A stretch of 17,838 nt of DNA from Thermoproteota archaeon (lineage in GTDB: Archaea > Thermoproteota > EX4484-205 > JAAOZP01), in assembly GCA_025059435.1 (NCBI GenBank), contig JANXDK010000003.1:1-17838 (forward strand), written 5' to 3'. This document shows positions 6,515 to 13,274 of this stretch, one piece after another. A program made the position numbers and the translations under genes. The notes beneath the pieces are model-generated. The model did not search any database. It saw nothing but the letters and a program-made list of their open reading frames with translations, and was not told where the DNA came from. Each line of letters starts with the position of its first letter. The first letter of the stretch is position 1.

Positions 6515-7019
6515 AGTAAATCTTCTCGCTTTTAGGTGGTGGAGGTATTGCTCTGGGAATATGGTCCGAGTAGCCGAGTGGGGTTAGTGAAACAGCCCTA
6601 TATCCTCTGGGTGCTTTAACGATTTCCTCAACCCTTCTTTCGTCAAATGCCCCAATCCAGCACGTCGAAAGTCCGAGGCTTGTTGCTGCGAGCATAAGGT
6701 TCTCCATCGAAGCACCTACATCAAGCAAACTGTAAAGCTCAACGCCTCTCTTACCATAGGCTGAGGCCTCTTCAACACTCACCAGATAGACTATTACGAT
6801 AGGGGCTTGTGCTATGAATGTCTGATTCAAAGCAGCTTCCGCTATTCTCCTTATCTTATCTTCGTCGGTCACTACCACTATCTTATAGGGATGGATGTCC
6901 CCCGCCGAAGGGGCTAATAATGCGGCTTCGAGGACCTTGTCGAGAACCTCCTTCGGCACTTGTTTTTTAGAATAGGATCTTACACTCCTCCTCCTCATGA
7001 TACACTCCAATACTTCCAA
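6498..7019 (-). CDS. Nitroreductase-family FMN oxidoreductase
   Basis: The 173-aa product is a typical compact nitroreductase-fold flavoprotein. These enzymes use FMN and NAD(P)H to reduce nitro compounds, quinones or flavins, and the real substrate cannot be told from sequence. The FMN-binding landmarks are in order: RRRSVRSY (9-16), APSAGDIHPYKIVVV (36-50), DVGASMENLMLAATSLGLS (100-118), C120-W121-I122-G123, and the PLGY near 147-150. TTG 7019 is chosen because MEVLECIMRRRSVRSY matches the usual family N-terminus. A TATA-like CTTTTAAAAC on the minus strand near 7045-7055 puts the transcript start close to it. This is the first gene of a three-gene operon with overlapping reading frames (17 nt with the next gene). 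Confidence 0.9.
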   Translation of the reverse strand: MEVLECIMRRRSVRSYSKKQVPKEVLDKVLEAALLAPSAGDIHPYKIVVVTDEDKIRRIAEAALNQTFIAQAPIVIVYLVSVEEASAYGKRGVELYSLLDVGASMENLMLAATSLGLSTCWIGAFDERRVEEIVKAPRGYRAVSLTPLGYSDHIPRAIPPPPKSEKIYYDEFR

Positions 7020-7115
7020 TTTCCCTACATTTATTCTCAGAATAGGAGTTTTAAAAGCCTATTGTAATCTAACAAAATAACATCCTCGACTCGTCTTCTT
7101 TCTTGGAAACGTTGT

Positions 7116-7436
7116 CTAGATTATAGTTATGCTGCTCTTAGAGAAACCGTTTTTCGTCAAGTAATTATAGACCTTGTTTCTATGGTCTCCCTGGAGCATT
7201 ATCATATTGTTCTTTACTGTCCCACCGCATGCACAGTGGGTCTTAAGCTTCTTAGCTAGTTCAGCGAGATCCACTTCCCTCGGGTTTATTCCTTCTATTA
7301 TCGTCAGTTGCTTGTCCCACCTTGTTGTCTCAAGTCTTATAGTTATAACTTGTTCCTCCTTACTTAGTTCTTCGAAAACTTCCTTTTCATCAAACGGCTT
7401 GATCCTTTCCCCTAAAGCCTCTTCTATGCCTACCAT
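7116..7436 (-). CDS. Translation initiation factor aIF1 (SUI1/eIF1 family)
   Basis: The 106-aa protein carries the SUI1 domain. The landmarks are QLTIIEGI (43-50), DLAELAKKLKTHCACGGTV (56-74) and LQGDHRNKV (81-89), the standard archaeal aIF1 pattern. aIF1 binds the 30S subunit near the P site and monitors start-codon selection. Start is ATG 7436. The extra ~25 N-terminal residues before the domain are usual in crenarchaeal forms. It is separated by 75 bp from the AbrB-ACT gene upstream on the same strand. A T-run on the minus strand (7452-7458) between them, plus a TATA-like GGATTTAAGC near 7468-7477, suggests separate transcription. Confidence 0.95.
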   Translation of the reverse strand: MVGIEEALGERIKPFDEKEVFEELSKEEQVITIRLETTRWDKQLTIIEGINPREVDLAELAKKLKTHCACGGTVKNNMIMLQGDHRNKVYNYLTKNGFSKSSITII

Positions 7437-7511
7437 CTAGTTCTTATTCAGAAAAAAATATGAAAGGATGCTTAAATCCTTTTTGGTTTCCACTTTCTTC
7501 CAAACAACTTT

Positions 7512-7928
7512 CTAAGTCTCCACTTTAGCCTCCTCGCTTTCAAACTCGTAAACTATTTCTCTTAGGCTTTCAACAACTTCCCTTAAACGATCTTTAATAG
7601 GATAATCCTTACTCACATCCGCGATAACTTCCCATTCCGCGAGCTTCCCGGGAATGAGGGTTGTTGAACTTGTTGCAACGAGGTTGATGCCTGATGAGGC
7701 TAATGCACTAGCAACCCTCGCCAATGAACCTGGTTGATCGGATATTTTGAAAACTATCCTGACGAAGTTTCCACCAGGCCTAACAGGCATTAGTGTGAAA
7801 ACATTCCTTTCAGAGTCGTATGTTCCCACTGTTTCAGAATGGGGTCTGAGCCCCATCATGTCTCTAACTGCCTGAGGTATGAGTATTCTACCCCTATCAT
7901 CTATCTTAAGCAGATATGTTTTGGGCAT
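7512..7928 (-). CDS. AbrB-type DNA-binding domain fused to an ACT domain (candidate his regulator)
   Basis: The 138-aa protein has two parts. Residues 3-48 form a SpoVT/AbrB swapped-hairpin DNA-binding domain (LKIDDRGRILIPQAVRDMMGL). Residues 54-130 form an ACT domain (VRIVFKISDQPGSLARVASA, then LASSGINLVATSSTT and a C-terminal helix). ACT domains commonly bind amino acids to control enzymes or regulators of amino-acid metabolism. The start is ATG 7928. The gene is divergent from hisC with only 69 bp between start codons, and the two share one TATA-like region. This makes it a good candidate for a histidine- (or other amino-acid-) responsive regulator of the his operon and of itself. That role is inferred from context, not shown. 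Confidence 0.88.
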   Translation of the reverse strand: MPKTYLLKIDDRGRILIPQAVRDMMGLRPHSETVGTYDSERNVFTLMPVRPGGNFVRIVFKISDQPGSLARVASALASSGINLVATSSTTLIPGKLAEWEVIADVSKDYPIKDRLREVVESLREIVYEFESEEAKVET

Positions 7929-7958
7929 TTTCGTTCAATAAATAATGTATGAGGAAAG

Positions 7959-7970
7959 ACTTATAAATAT
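7959..7970. promoter_or_regulatory. Shared TATA region between the AbrB-ACT gene and hisC
   Basis: The plus strand reads ACTTATAAATAT. Read rightward, it places the hisC transcript start near 7988-7995, just before ATG 7998. Read leftward, ATATTTATAAGT places a start near 7938, about 10 nt before ATG 7928. A second minus-strand candidate (TTATTTATT, 7937-7945) lies too close to the AbrB-ACT start. One bidirectional element serving both genes is therefore plausible. Confidence 0.6.
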
Positions 7971-7997
7971 GTGGGTTGTAATAGGGATATCATTCCC

Positions 7998-8981
7998 ATG
8001 ACATTCCCATTAATAAGATTGGATACGAACGAAAACCCCTACGGGGCTTCGCCAAAGGCGATGATCGCATACTTGAGGTATGCGGGTAAGATGAATAGGT
8101 ATCCTGATTACGAGGAGTACAAGAGTTTTTTGTCTAGTCGTATAGGTCTTGAGTCGGAGAACATATTGCCTGTACCTGGAAGCGATAGGGGGCTTCAAAT
8201 CTTATTGCAGTACTTAGCGAAGCGCTACGAGAGGGTCGTGATACCCTCGCCCTCTTTCCTCATGTACACGAAATTCTCCAGACTGTGTTTTAGGAATGTG
8301 GAGCATATAGCATGCTGGCTCGGCAGGGATTGGGATGGTGTACTAAGCCGCTCCGGAACCGATGCGGTGTTGCTCTTAGGTTCCCCGAATAATCCTACTG
8401 GTGAAGTAATTAAAGAAGGTTTAGTCAAAAGGCTTCTCAATGAGTTTGGTATAGTTGTCGTAGATGAGGCTTACTATGAGTACTATGGGGTCAGTATGAT
8501 TCCTCTCCTAAGGGATTTCGAAAACATCGTAGTGGTGAGAACTTTTTCAAAGGCGTATGGGCTTGCTGGATTAAGATCTGGATACTTAGTTGGAAGTAGA
8601 AGACTCATTAAGGAGGTTAATGAATACACTGGACCGTTTGATATTCCTGCTCCAGCCGTGGAAGCTTCTAAAGCCGCACTTCAAGACGAGGATTGGCTTA
8701 AAACGGTTGTGGAGAAGACGATTGCCAATAGGACACTATTGCTTAGGGATTTGAAGAGTATGGATGGAGTCTACGCCTACGATTCTAAGGCGAATTATGT
8801 TCTGATAAGGGTTAATGATGCTAAGAGTGTTTTCGAAAAACTTCTTTCAAACCGTATAATCGTGCGCTTAGTCACCCCGGAGTGGGGTGGTACGGAAGAA
8901 AGCTTCTTAAGGGTCACGGTCGGGGCCTTAAGAGAGGTGAACCTGTTCACATGTGCTTTAAGGAATGCGTTGCGGAATTGA
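7998..8981 (+). CDS. hisC: Histidinol-phosphate aminotransferase
   Basis: The 327-aa product is a fold-type I PLP aminotransferase of the HisC group, which makes histidinol phosphate from imidazole acetol phosphate and glutamate. Landmarks: LDTNENPYG (8-16), SPNNPTGEV (129-137), VVDEAYYEYYG (154-164, with Asp156 contacting the PLP nitrogen), and TFSKAYGLAGLRSGYL (182-197), where Lys185 is the Schiff-base lysine. ATG 7998 is chosen over the in-frame GTG 7971: the GTG lies immediately after the TATA box and so upstream of the expected transcript start. It is the first gene of the his operon, and its TGA overlaps the hisG start as TTGA. Confidence 0.93.
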   Translation: MTFPLIRLDTNENPYGASPKAMIAYLRYAGKMNRYPDYEEYKSFLSSRIGLESENILPVPGSDRGLQILLQYLAKRYERVVIPSPSFLMYTKFSRLCFRNVEHIACWLGRDWDGVLSRSGTDAVLLLGSPNNPTGEVIKEGLVKRLLNEFGIVVVDEAYYEYYGVSMIPLLRDFENIVVVRTFSKAYGLAGLRSGYLVGSRRLIKEVNEYTGPFDIPAPAVEASKAALQDEDWLKTVVEKTIANRTLLLRDLKSMDGVYAYDSKANYVLIRVNDAKSVFEKLLSNRIIVRLVTPEWGGTEESFLRVTVGALREVNLFTCALRNALRN

Positions 8982-9859
8982 GCAGTAGTACGGTTTTCAT
9001 AGCGCTACCCAGCAAGGGTAGGCTCTTCCAGCCCTCGATAGACTTAATGACCTCCGCCGGATTGATACACTATTTCTCAAACGACAGGAGTTACCAAGCT
9101 TGTTCCCGTATGAAGGATCTTAGAATTGTATTTAATCGGGCGGCAGATATTCCGAGGATCGTGGAAAAGGGCGTAGTAGACCTTGGTATTACTGGAAGGG
9201 ATCTCGTTAAGGAGTCTAATGCCGACGTCGAGGAACTCCTCCCGCTTAACTATGGGCATGCTAGGCTTGTGCTAGCAGCTCCCGCTTCAAAGTTTAAAGA
9301 ATTGAAAGATCTCCTGAACATGGGGCGTATAAAAGTTGCAACAGAGTTTCCAAATATAACTAAGAGTTTCTTCAAAGAAATGAACGCCGATGTAGAGATC
9401 ATAGGTGTCGAGGGTACCACTGAAAGCATGCCTAACCTTGGTCTTTCCGATTGTATAGTCTCAGTCATGAGTACCGGCTCAACCCTCCTATTACACGGTC
9501 TAAAAATACTTGCTGTTGTAATGGAGTCTCAGGCGGTCCTAATAGGCAATAAGAAGAGTCTGGAGAATGTTGAGAAGCAGCCTGTAATAAACTACGTTAA
9601 ATCGATAATAGGGGCTACTCAACTGGCTCAGGGAAAGAAGCTTCTCATGATGAATGTTCCCGAGGAACGTTTGAAAGACGTTATAAGTTGCCTACCGTGT
9701 ATGAGCGGGCCGACCATATCCAGAGTCGAGGCGAAGGAGCCGATGTGGGAGGTTATAACGGTTGTGGATGCGAATAAGGTTTTCGAGGTTATTTACAACG
9801 TTAAGGAGAAGGGAGCTAAAGACATACTTGTTCTAAACATAGACAAGGTGATTCTCTGA
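8978..9859 (+). CDS. hisG: ATP phosphoribosyltransferase, long form
   Basis: HisG catalyses the first committed step, ATP + PRPP to phosphoribosyl-ATP. At 293 aa this is the long form: two periplasmic-binding-like catalytic lobes (LPSKGRL at 10-16, VVDLGITGRDLV at 66-77, VATEFPNITKSFF at 120-132, the PRPP loop EGTTESMPNLGLSD at 145-158 and STGSTL at 165-170), then a C-terminal ACT-like domain from about 205, which in known enzymes gives allosteric inhibition by histidine. No HisZ is therefore needed. TTG 8978, overlapping the hisC stop as TTGA, is preferred. An in-frame ATG at 8951 would add nine residues, and the frame is open further upstream only because it overlaps hisC. Confidence 0.95.
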   Translation: MSSSTVFIALPSKGRLFQPSIDLMTSAGLIHYFSNDRSYQACSRMKDLRIVFNRAADIPRIVEKGVVDLGITGRDLVKESNADVEELLPLNYGHARLVLAAPASKFKELKDLLNMGRIKVATEFPNITKSFFKEMNADVEIIGVEGTTESMPNLGLSDCIVSVMSTGSTLLLHGLKILAVVMESQAVLIGNKKSLENVEKQPVINYVKSIIGATQLAQGKKLLMMNVPEERLKDVISCLPCMSGPTISRVEAKEPMWEVITVVDANKVFEVIYNVKEKGAKDILVLNIDKVIL

Positions 9860-9862
9860 CAA

Positions 9863-10582
9863 ATGGAGATAATCCCCTCTATAGATTTAATGTATTCTAA
9901 GAGGGTTGAAGTAGTTAGTCACGAGGTAGAAACGGTTTTCGGAGAATCGGATCCTATTGAGATAGCGTTATTCTGGGAGAAGGCTGGTGCGAATATGATT
10001 CACGTAGTCGATATCGATGCTGCTCTAGATACTGGAAGGAGAAACACCAGTATAATCGAGAAGATAATCCGCTCTGTCAAAATACCGGTGCAGGTCGCGG
10101 GTGGTATAAGAGACAGGAATCAAGTTGAGGAGTTCTTGTCAGCGGGCGCTTACAGAGTAGTGGTGAGACCAAGGCCGTGTTCAACAAGCTTTGCAAAAGA
10201 CTTCTCTGGTTTAAAAATTGTTCTGGGCATAGACTATTTGAGTAAAAACAGGTTTAGAGACTTGGGTAAGAAAAGTATTATTTTTGGAGAAGAGGAGGTT
10301 GTATCATGGGTTTTGAAGCTGAGTAGTTCAATGGGTTTAAACGGAGTCCTCGTTACAGACGTTGGTGCAGAAGGCTCTTTAAACGGAGTTCGCGAAGAAG
10401 CTTTGGGCTTTCTCAAAAAACTTGGTGAAACGGGTTTGGAAATAATGTATGCTGGAGGAGTATCTTCCGTGAAAGACGTTTTAAAGCTTAGAGACGTTGG
10501 GGTCGAGGGAGTTATCATTGGAAAGGCTTTATACAAGGGCCTATTGAGCTTCCAGGAGCTTAGGAGGGTAATCGGGGGATGA
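9863..10582 (+). CDS. hisA: Phosphoribosyl-formimino-AICAR-phosphate isomerase
   Basis: The 239-aa (beta/alpha)8-barrel isomerises ProFAR to PRFAR in histidine synthesis. Asp8 (IPSIDL) and Asp124 (VLGIDY) match the catalytic pair, and Thr165 (LVTDVGAEGS) matches the third catalytic residue of characterised HisA. Phosphate-binding loops are AGGIR (79-83) and AGGVSS with GVIIGKALY near the end. The usual D-G after the TD element is EG here, a mild divergence. ATG 9863 starts 3 nt after the hisG stop. The gene ends in an ATGA overlap with hisB. Confidence 0.93.
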   Translation: MEIIPSIDLMYSKRVEVVSHEVETVFGESDPIEIALFWEKAGANMIHVVDIDAALDTGRRNTSIIEKIIRSVKIPVQVAGGIRDRNQVEEFLSAGAYRVVVRPRPCSTSFAKDFSGLKIVLGIDYLSKNRFRDLGKKSIIFGEEEVVSWVLKLSSSMGLNGVLVTDVGAEGSLNGVREEALGFLKKLGETGLEIMYAGGVSSVKDVLKLRDVGVEGVIIGKALYKGLLSFQELRRVIGG

Positions 10583-11163
10583 ACAGGTTAGTGAAAATGA
10601 GAAGGGAGACTCAGGAAACAATGGTTGAATTAGAACTGAACTTAGACGGTAAGGGTGAACACGAAGTTGATACCCCCTATTCAATGATTAACCATCTGAT
10701 TGGGAGTATGGCAAGGTTCTCAGGGTTTAACATAAGGTTGAAAGCAGTGAATAAGGTTGAGTGCGACGAGCACCATTTGATTGAAGATATTGCATTAACC
10801 CTGGGCGAAGCGTTGAACAAAGCCCTTGGTGATAAAACGGGGATTAACAGATTCGGCTACTCCTTAACGCCTATGGACGAAGTGTTAGTCGGTGTTTCAA
10901 TAGACTTAAGCGGAAGACCGTTTTTTGCTCACAATATTGAATTCGACCAGACAGTCATAGGAAACATAGGGACTAGTATGGTTCAACACTTTCTAAGAAG
11001 TTTTTCAAACTCCTCGGGCATGACGCTCCACGTCATCGTCTTCCGGAACGGCGATGCGCATCACTTGTCTGAAGCGGTTTTTAAAGCACTGGGATTGTCT
11101 CTTAAACAGGCTGTCTCAATCACAGGCTCTAGTGTTCCAAGCGAAAAGGGGGTTCTGAGATAA
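10579..11163 (+). CDS. hisB: Imidazoleglycerol-phosphate dehydratase
   Basis: The 194-aa monofunctional IGPD converts imidazole glycerol phosphate to imidazole acetol phosphate. Two metal-binding repeats are clear: H65-H66-x-x-E69 (DEHHLIEDI) and H161-H162-x-x-E165 (DAHHLSEA). His39 and His137 (MVQHF) supply the other expected ligands. The family's usual F-x-D-H-M segment reads M-I-N-H-L here, so the Asp before His39 is Asn, while the metal ligands remain. There is no HAD phosphatase domain, so histidinol-phosphate phosphatase must be encoded elsewhere. The start is ATG 10579 in an ATGA overlap with hisA, and hisF follows 1 nt after the stop. Confidence 0.95.
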   Translation: MNRLVKMRRETQETMVELELNLDGKGEHEVDTPYSMINHLIGSMARFSGFNIRLKAVNKVECDEHHLIEDIALTLGEALNKALGDKTGINRFGYSLTPMDEVLVGVSIDLSGRPFFAHNIEFDQTVIGNIGTSMVQHFLRSFSNSSGMTLHVIVFRNGDAHHLSEAVFKALGLSLKQAVSITGSSVPSEKGVLR

Positions 11164-11164
11164 A

Positions 11165-11923
11165 ATGGGTCTTGCTAAGAGGATAATACCATGCTTGGAT
11201 GTTTACGATGGGGTCGTTGTAAAAGGCATCAGGTTCTCGAACCTTAAAAAAATAGGTGATCCGGCGGAACTCGCAGTAGAATATATGAATCAGCTTGCCG
11301 ACGAGATAGTCTTCCTAGATATCTCTGCAACACCCAAGGGTAGGGAGACGATGGTGGAGGTTGTTAAGAAGACTGCTGAAAACCTGTTTATACCTCTTAC
11401 AGTAGGCGGAGGAGTGAGGACTATTGAAGACTTCGGGAAACTGTTAAGAGCTGGTGCAGACAAGGTTTCGATAAACACCGCTGCAGTAAGAGACAGGAGT
11501 CTGGTGAGGAGAGCGAGTAGAATCTTCGGAAGCCAATGCGTCGTAGTTGCAGTCGATGCTAAAAGGATTGGTGGTAGATGGGAGGTTTATGTTAATGCAG
11601 GAACCGAGCCAACTGGCCTTGACGTCATAGAGTGGATCAGGACTTGTGAGCAGGAGGGTGCTGGCGAAATATTGTTGACCAGTATAGATGCAGACGGCAC
11701 TAGGTCTGGATACGATATCGAATTGCTTCAAGCAGCGAGGATGGCTGTTGACATACCTATAATCGCCTCCGGCGGAGCGGGTTCTTTACAACATGTTTAC
11801 GAAGCGCTTACAACAGGGGGGGCAGACGCAGCCTTATTGGCTTCTCTCTTACACTATAGGCAGTATAGTGTTATAGAGATTAAGAAGTGGCTGGCAGAAA
11901 AGGGGGTTGAAGTCAGGTTTTGA
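11165..11923 (+). CDS. hisF: Imidazole glycerol phosphate synthase, cyclase subunit
   Basis: The 252-aa barrel takes ammonia from HisH and PRFAR to form imidazole glycerol phosphate and AICAR. Catalytic aspartates are Asp12 (IPCLDV) and Asp131 (VVAVDAK). Phosphate-binding loops are VGGGVRT (80-86), SIDADGTRSGYD and ASGGAGS. Length is typical. It starts 1 nt after the hisB stop and overlaps hisE at TTGA. In the Sulfolobus-type order hisD would follow this gene; here hisE follows directly. Confidence 0.97.
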   Translation: MGLAKRIIPCLDVYDGVVVKGIRFSNLKKIGDPAELAVEYMNQLADEIVFLDISATPKGRETMVEVVKKTAENLFIPLTVGGGVRTIEDFGKLLRAGADKVSINTAAVRDRSLVRRASRIFGSQCVVVAVDAKRIGGRWEVYVNAGTEPTGLDVIEWIRTCEQEGAGEILLTSIDADGTRSGYDIELLQAARMAVDIPIIASGGAGSLQHVYEALTTGGADAALLASLLHYRQYSVIEIKKWLAEKGVEVRF

Positions 11924-12201
11924 CGCTCCAATACCTGGATGAGCTTTTCGAAGTCGTTAAGAAAAGAGTACGTGAAAAACCTGAGGGATCCTATGTTGCG
12001 AGCATAGTTAAAGAGGGAATGGACAGGGTTCTTGGAAAATTCGGCGAGGAGGCTTTTGAATTCGCTTCTGCAGTATGTGGCTCTGGTAATAAAGTTTCTG
12101 AGGCGGCTGACTTGCTTTTCCACTATCTCATAGTACTTGCTGCTTCCGGGGTTGAGCTTAGAGACGTTGTTAAAGAGTTGGAGGGTAGACGCAGACACTG
12201 A
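11920..12201 (+). CDS. hisE: Phosphoribosyl-ATP pyrophosphatase
   Basis: The 93-aa all-helical MazG-like enzyme hydrolyses PR-ATP to PR-AMP, the second step. Landmarks are PEGSYVASIVKEGMDRVLGKFGEEAFEF (split over residues 21-48), with its Glu-rich metal site, and SEAADLLFHYLIVLAASGV (60-78). It is a separate gene from hisI, unlike the bacterial HisIE fusions. The TTG start at 11920 overlaps the hisF stop (TTGA). Its own TGA overlaps the inferred CTG start of hisH (CTGA). Confidence 0.95.
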   Translation: MTLQYLDELFEVVKKRVREKPEGSYVASIVKEGMDRVLGKFGEEAFEFASAVCGSGNKVSEAADLLFHYLIVLAASGVELRDVVKELEGRRRH

Positions 12202-12806
12202 AGACGATACTTATACTCAATTGCGGAGTGGGAAACCTTGCAAGCATAAGTGCATCCTTGAGAAAAGTCGGTGCCTCCCCACGAATAGTTTCCAGTATTC
12301 CGGACGGGGATTTCGACGGCCTGATTCTACCGGGTGTGGGAAGCTACTCCGGAGCGTTTAGGAAGATGGATGAGGAGAGAGGCAGTATTGAGAAGCTTGT
12401 TGGAGAAGGCTATCCAATACTAGGGGTTTGTCTAGGGTTGCAATTAATGTTCAATTGGAGTGAAGAGGGGAATCCTGGGGAGGAGGGATTGGGTCTGTTT
12501 AAGGGTGTGGTCAGAAAACTACCGGCTAAGCGATTGCCGCATATAGGCTGGAATAATATAGAAATAGTCGATGGCTCCGTTATCCTAGATGGTTTAGAGA
12601 ATAATTGTAGGATGTACTTTGTACACTCCTATGCTCCAACGGATTATGATCCTAGTGAGGCTTTTGCACTCGCAAACTACTGTAACTATAGGTTCCCAGT
12701 GGTCTTCGAGAAGAAGAATGTATTTGGGACACAATTCCATCCGGAGAAGAGTTGGCGTCAGGGGTTGATTATACTTGAAAATTTCGTTAAATACTGTAGG
12801 AGGTGA
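12198..12806 (+). CDS. hisH: Imidazole glycerol phosphate synthase, glutaminase subunit, CTG start
   Basis: This class I glutamine amidotransferase feeds ammonia to HisF. With initiation at CTG 12198 it is 202 aa. The nucleophile is Cys78 (LGVCLGLQ) and the catalytic pair is His181/Glu183 (FHPEKS). LPGVGSYSGAF gives the oxyanion strand region, and LPHIGWNN is the family signature. An in-frame TAG at 12186 limits the start. The only candidates are CTG 12198 or GTG 12228, and the GTG would remove the first beta strand and the conserved G-x-G-N-L segment (KTILILNCGVGNL). CTG also gives a CTGA overlap with hisE, matching the TTGA and ATGA overlaps elsewhere in the operon, and a GGAGGG lies at 12180-12185. 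Confidence 0.9.
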   Translation: MKTILILNCGVGNLASISASLRKVGASPRIVSSIPDGDFDGLILPGVGSYSGAFRKMDEERGSIEKLVGEGYPILGVCLGLQLMFNWSEEGNPGEEGLGLFKGVVRKLPAKRLPHIGWNNIEIVDGSVILDGLENNCRMYFVHSYAPTDYDPSEAFALANYCNYRFPVVFEKKNVFGTQFHPEKSWRQGLIILENFVKYCRR

Positions 12807-12807
12807 T
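12798..12807 (+). promoter_or_regulatory. Near-ideal Shine-Dalgarno for hisI
   Basis: AGGAGGTGAT is a full complement of the usual 16S rRNA 3' tail. It lies 5 nt before the GTG at 12813 and overlaps the hisH stop codon. It fixes the GTG as the hisI start. Most other starts in the window lack so strong a site. Confidence 0.85.
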
Positions 12808-12812
12808 TTTTT

Positions 12813-13247
12813 GTGACTAAGCTGTTTAGAATGAGTAGCGTAAACGCTATGAAATTGGTTTCGAAGCTTGTTTTCAAAAACGGGCTTATTCCAGCGGTTG
12901 CGAAAAACAATATCGGTATGGTGCTTATGATCGGCTTCATGAATAAGGAGTCTCTTCTAAAGACGCTTACCACGGGGTACATGCATTACTATTCTAGGAC
13001 CAGGAAGAAAATATGGATGAAAGGCGAGGAATCGGGCTTTAAGCAAAGGGTTCTAGAAGTCAGAGTAAACTGCGAGAACAATTCTCTTCTCTTCACCGTA
13101 GAGCAAGAGGGGCCTGGTGCTTGCCACATGGGTTATGAAACATGCTTTTACAGGAAGGCATCGCCCCGAGGCGTATTTAAAAAAGTAGAGGAAAAGAGGT
13201 TTAACCCTCGGAAAGTATATGGTTTGAAATTTAAGAAAATATCTTAA
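12813..13247 (+). CDS. hisI: Phosphoribosyl-AMP cyclohydrolase with altered metal motif
   Basis: The 144-aa monofunctional enzyme opens the adenine ring of PR-AMP, the third step. The family core is plain: NGLIPAV (23-29), GMVLMIGFMN (35-44), HYYSRTRKKIWMKGEESG (58-75), QEGPGACHMG (98-107) and ETCFYR (109-114). Zinc cysteines are Cys87, Cys104 and Cys111. The nearly invariant D-C-D-x-D magnesium motif reads N86-C87-E88-N89-N90, so two aspartates are Asn and one is Glu. The usual Q-D after the N-terminal strand reads A-K. The enzyme may therefore be weakened or use metal differently. The C-terminus is about 30 residues longer than the minimal family and is Lys-rich. Tandem TAA stops end the operon. 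Confidence 0.92.
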   Translation: MTKLFRMSSVNAMKLVSKLVFKNGLIPAVAKNNIGMVLMIGFMNKESLLKTLTTGYMHYYSRTRKKIWMKGEESGFKQRVLEVRVNCENNSLLFTVEQEGPGACHMGYETCFYRKASPRGVFKKVEEKRFNPRKVYGLKFKKIS

Positions 13248-13274
13248 TAATGAGTCCGGATAATTAAAATAGGG

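Noticed and set aside
7971..7997. Upstream GTG start for hisC
   Set aside because: It lies immediately after the TATA box, so it would precede the expected transcript start; ATG 7998 fits the family N-terminus.
8882..8977. Long N-terminal extension of hisG overlapping hisC by 100 bp
   Set aside because: The extra residues are out-of-frame hisC sequence. HisG normally begins a few residues before the K-G-R-L motif, matching TTG 8978.
12137..12361. 74-aa plus-strand frame across the hisE/hisH junction
   Set aside because: It overlaps both real genes in another frame and shows no family features.
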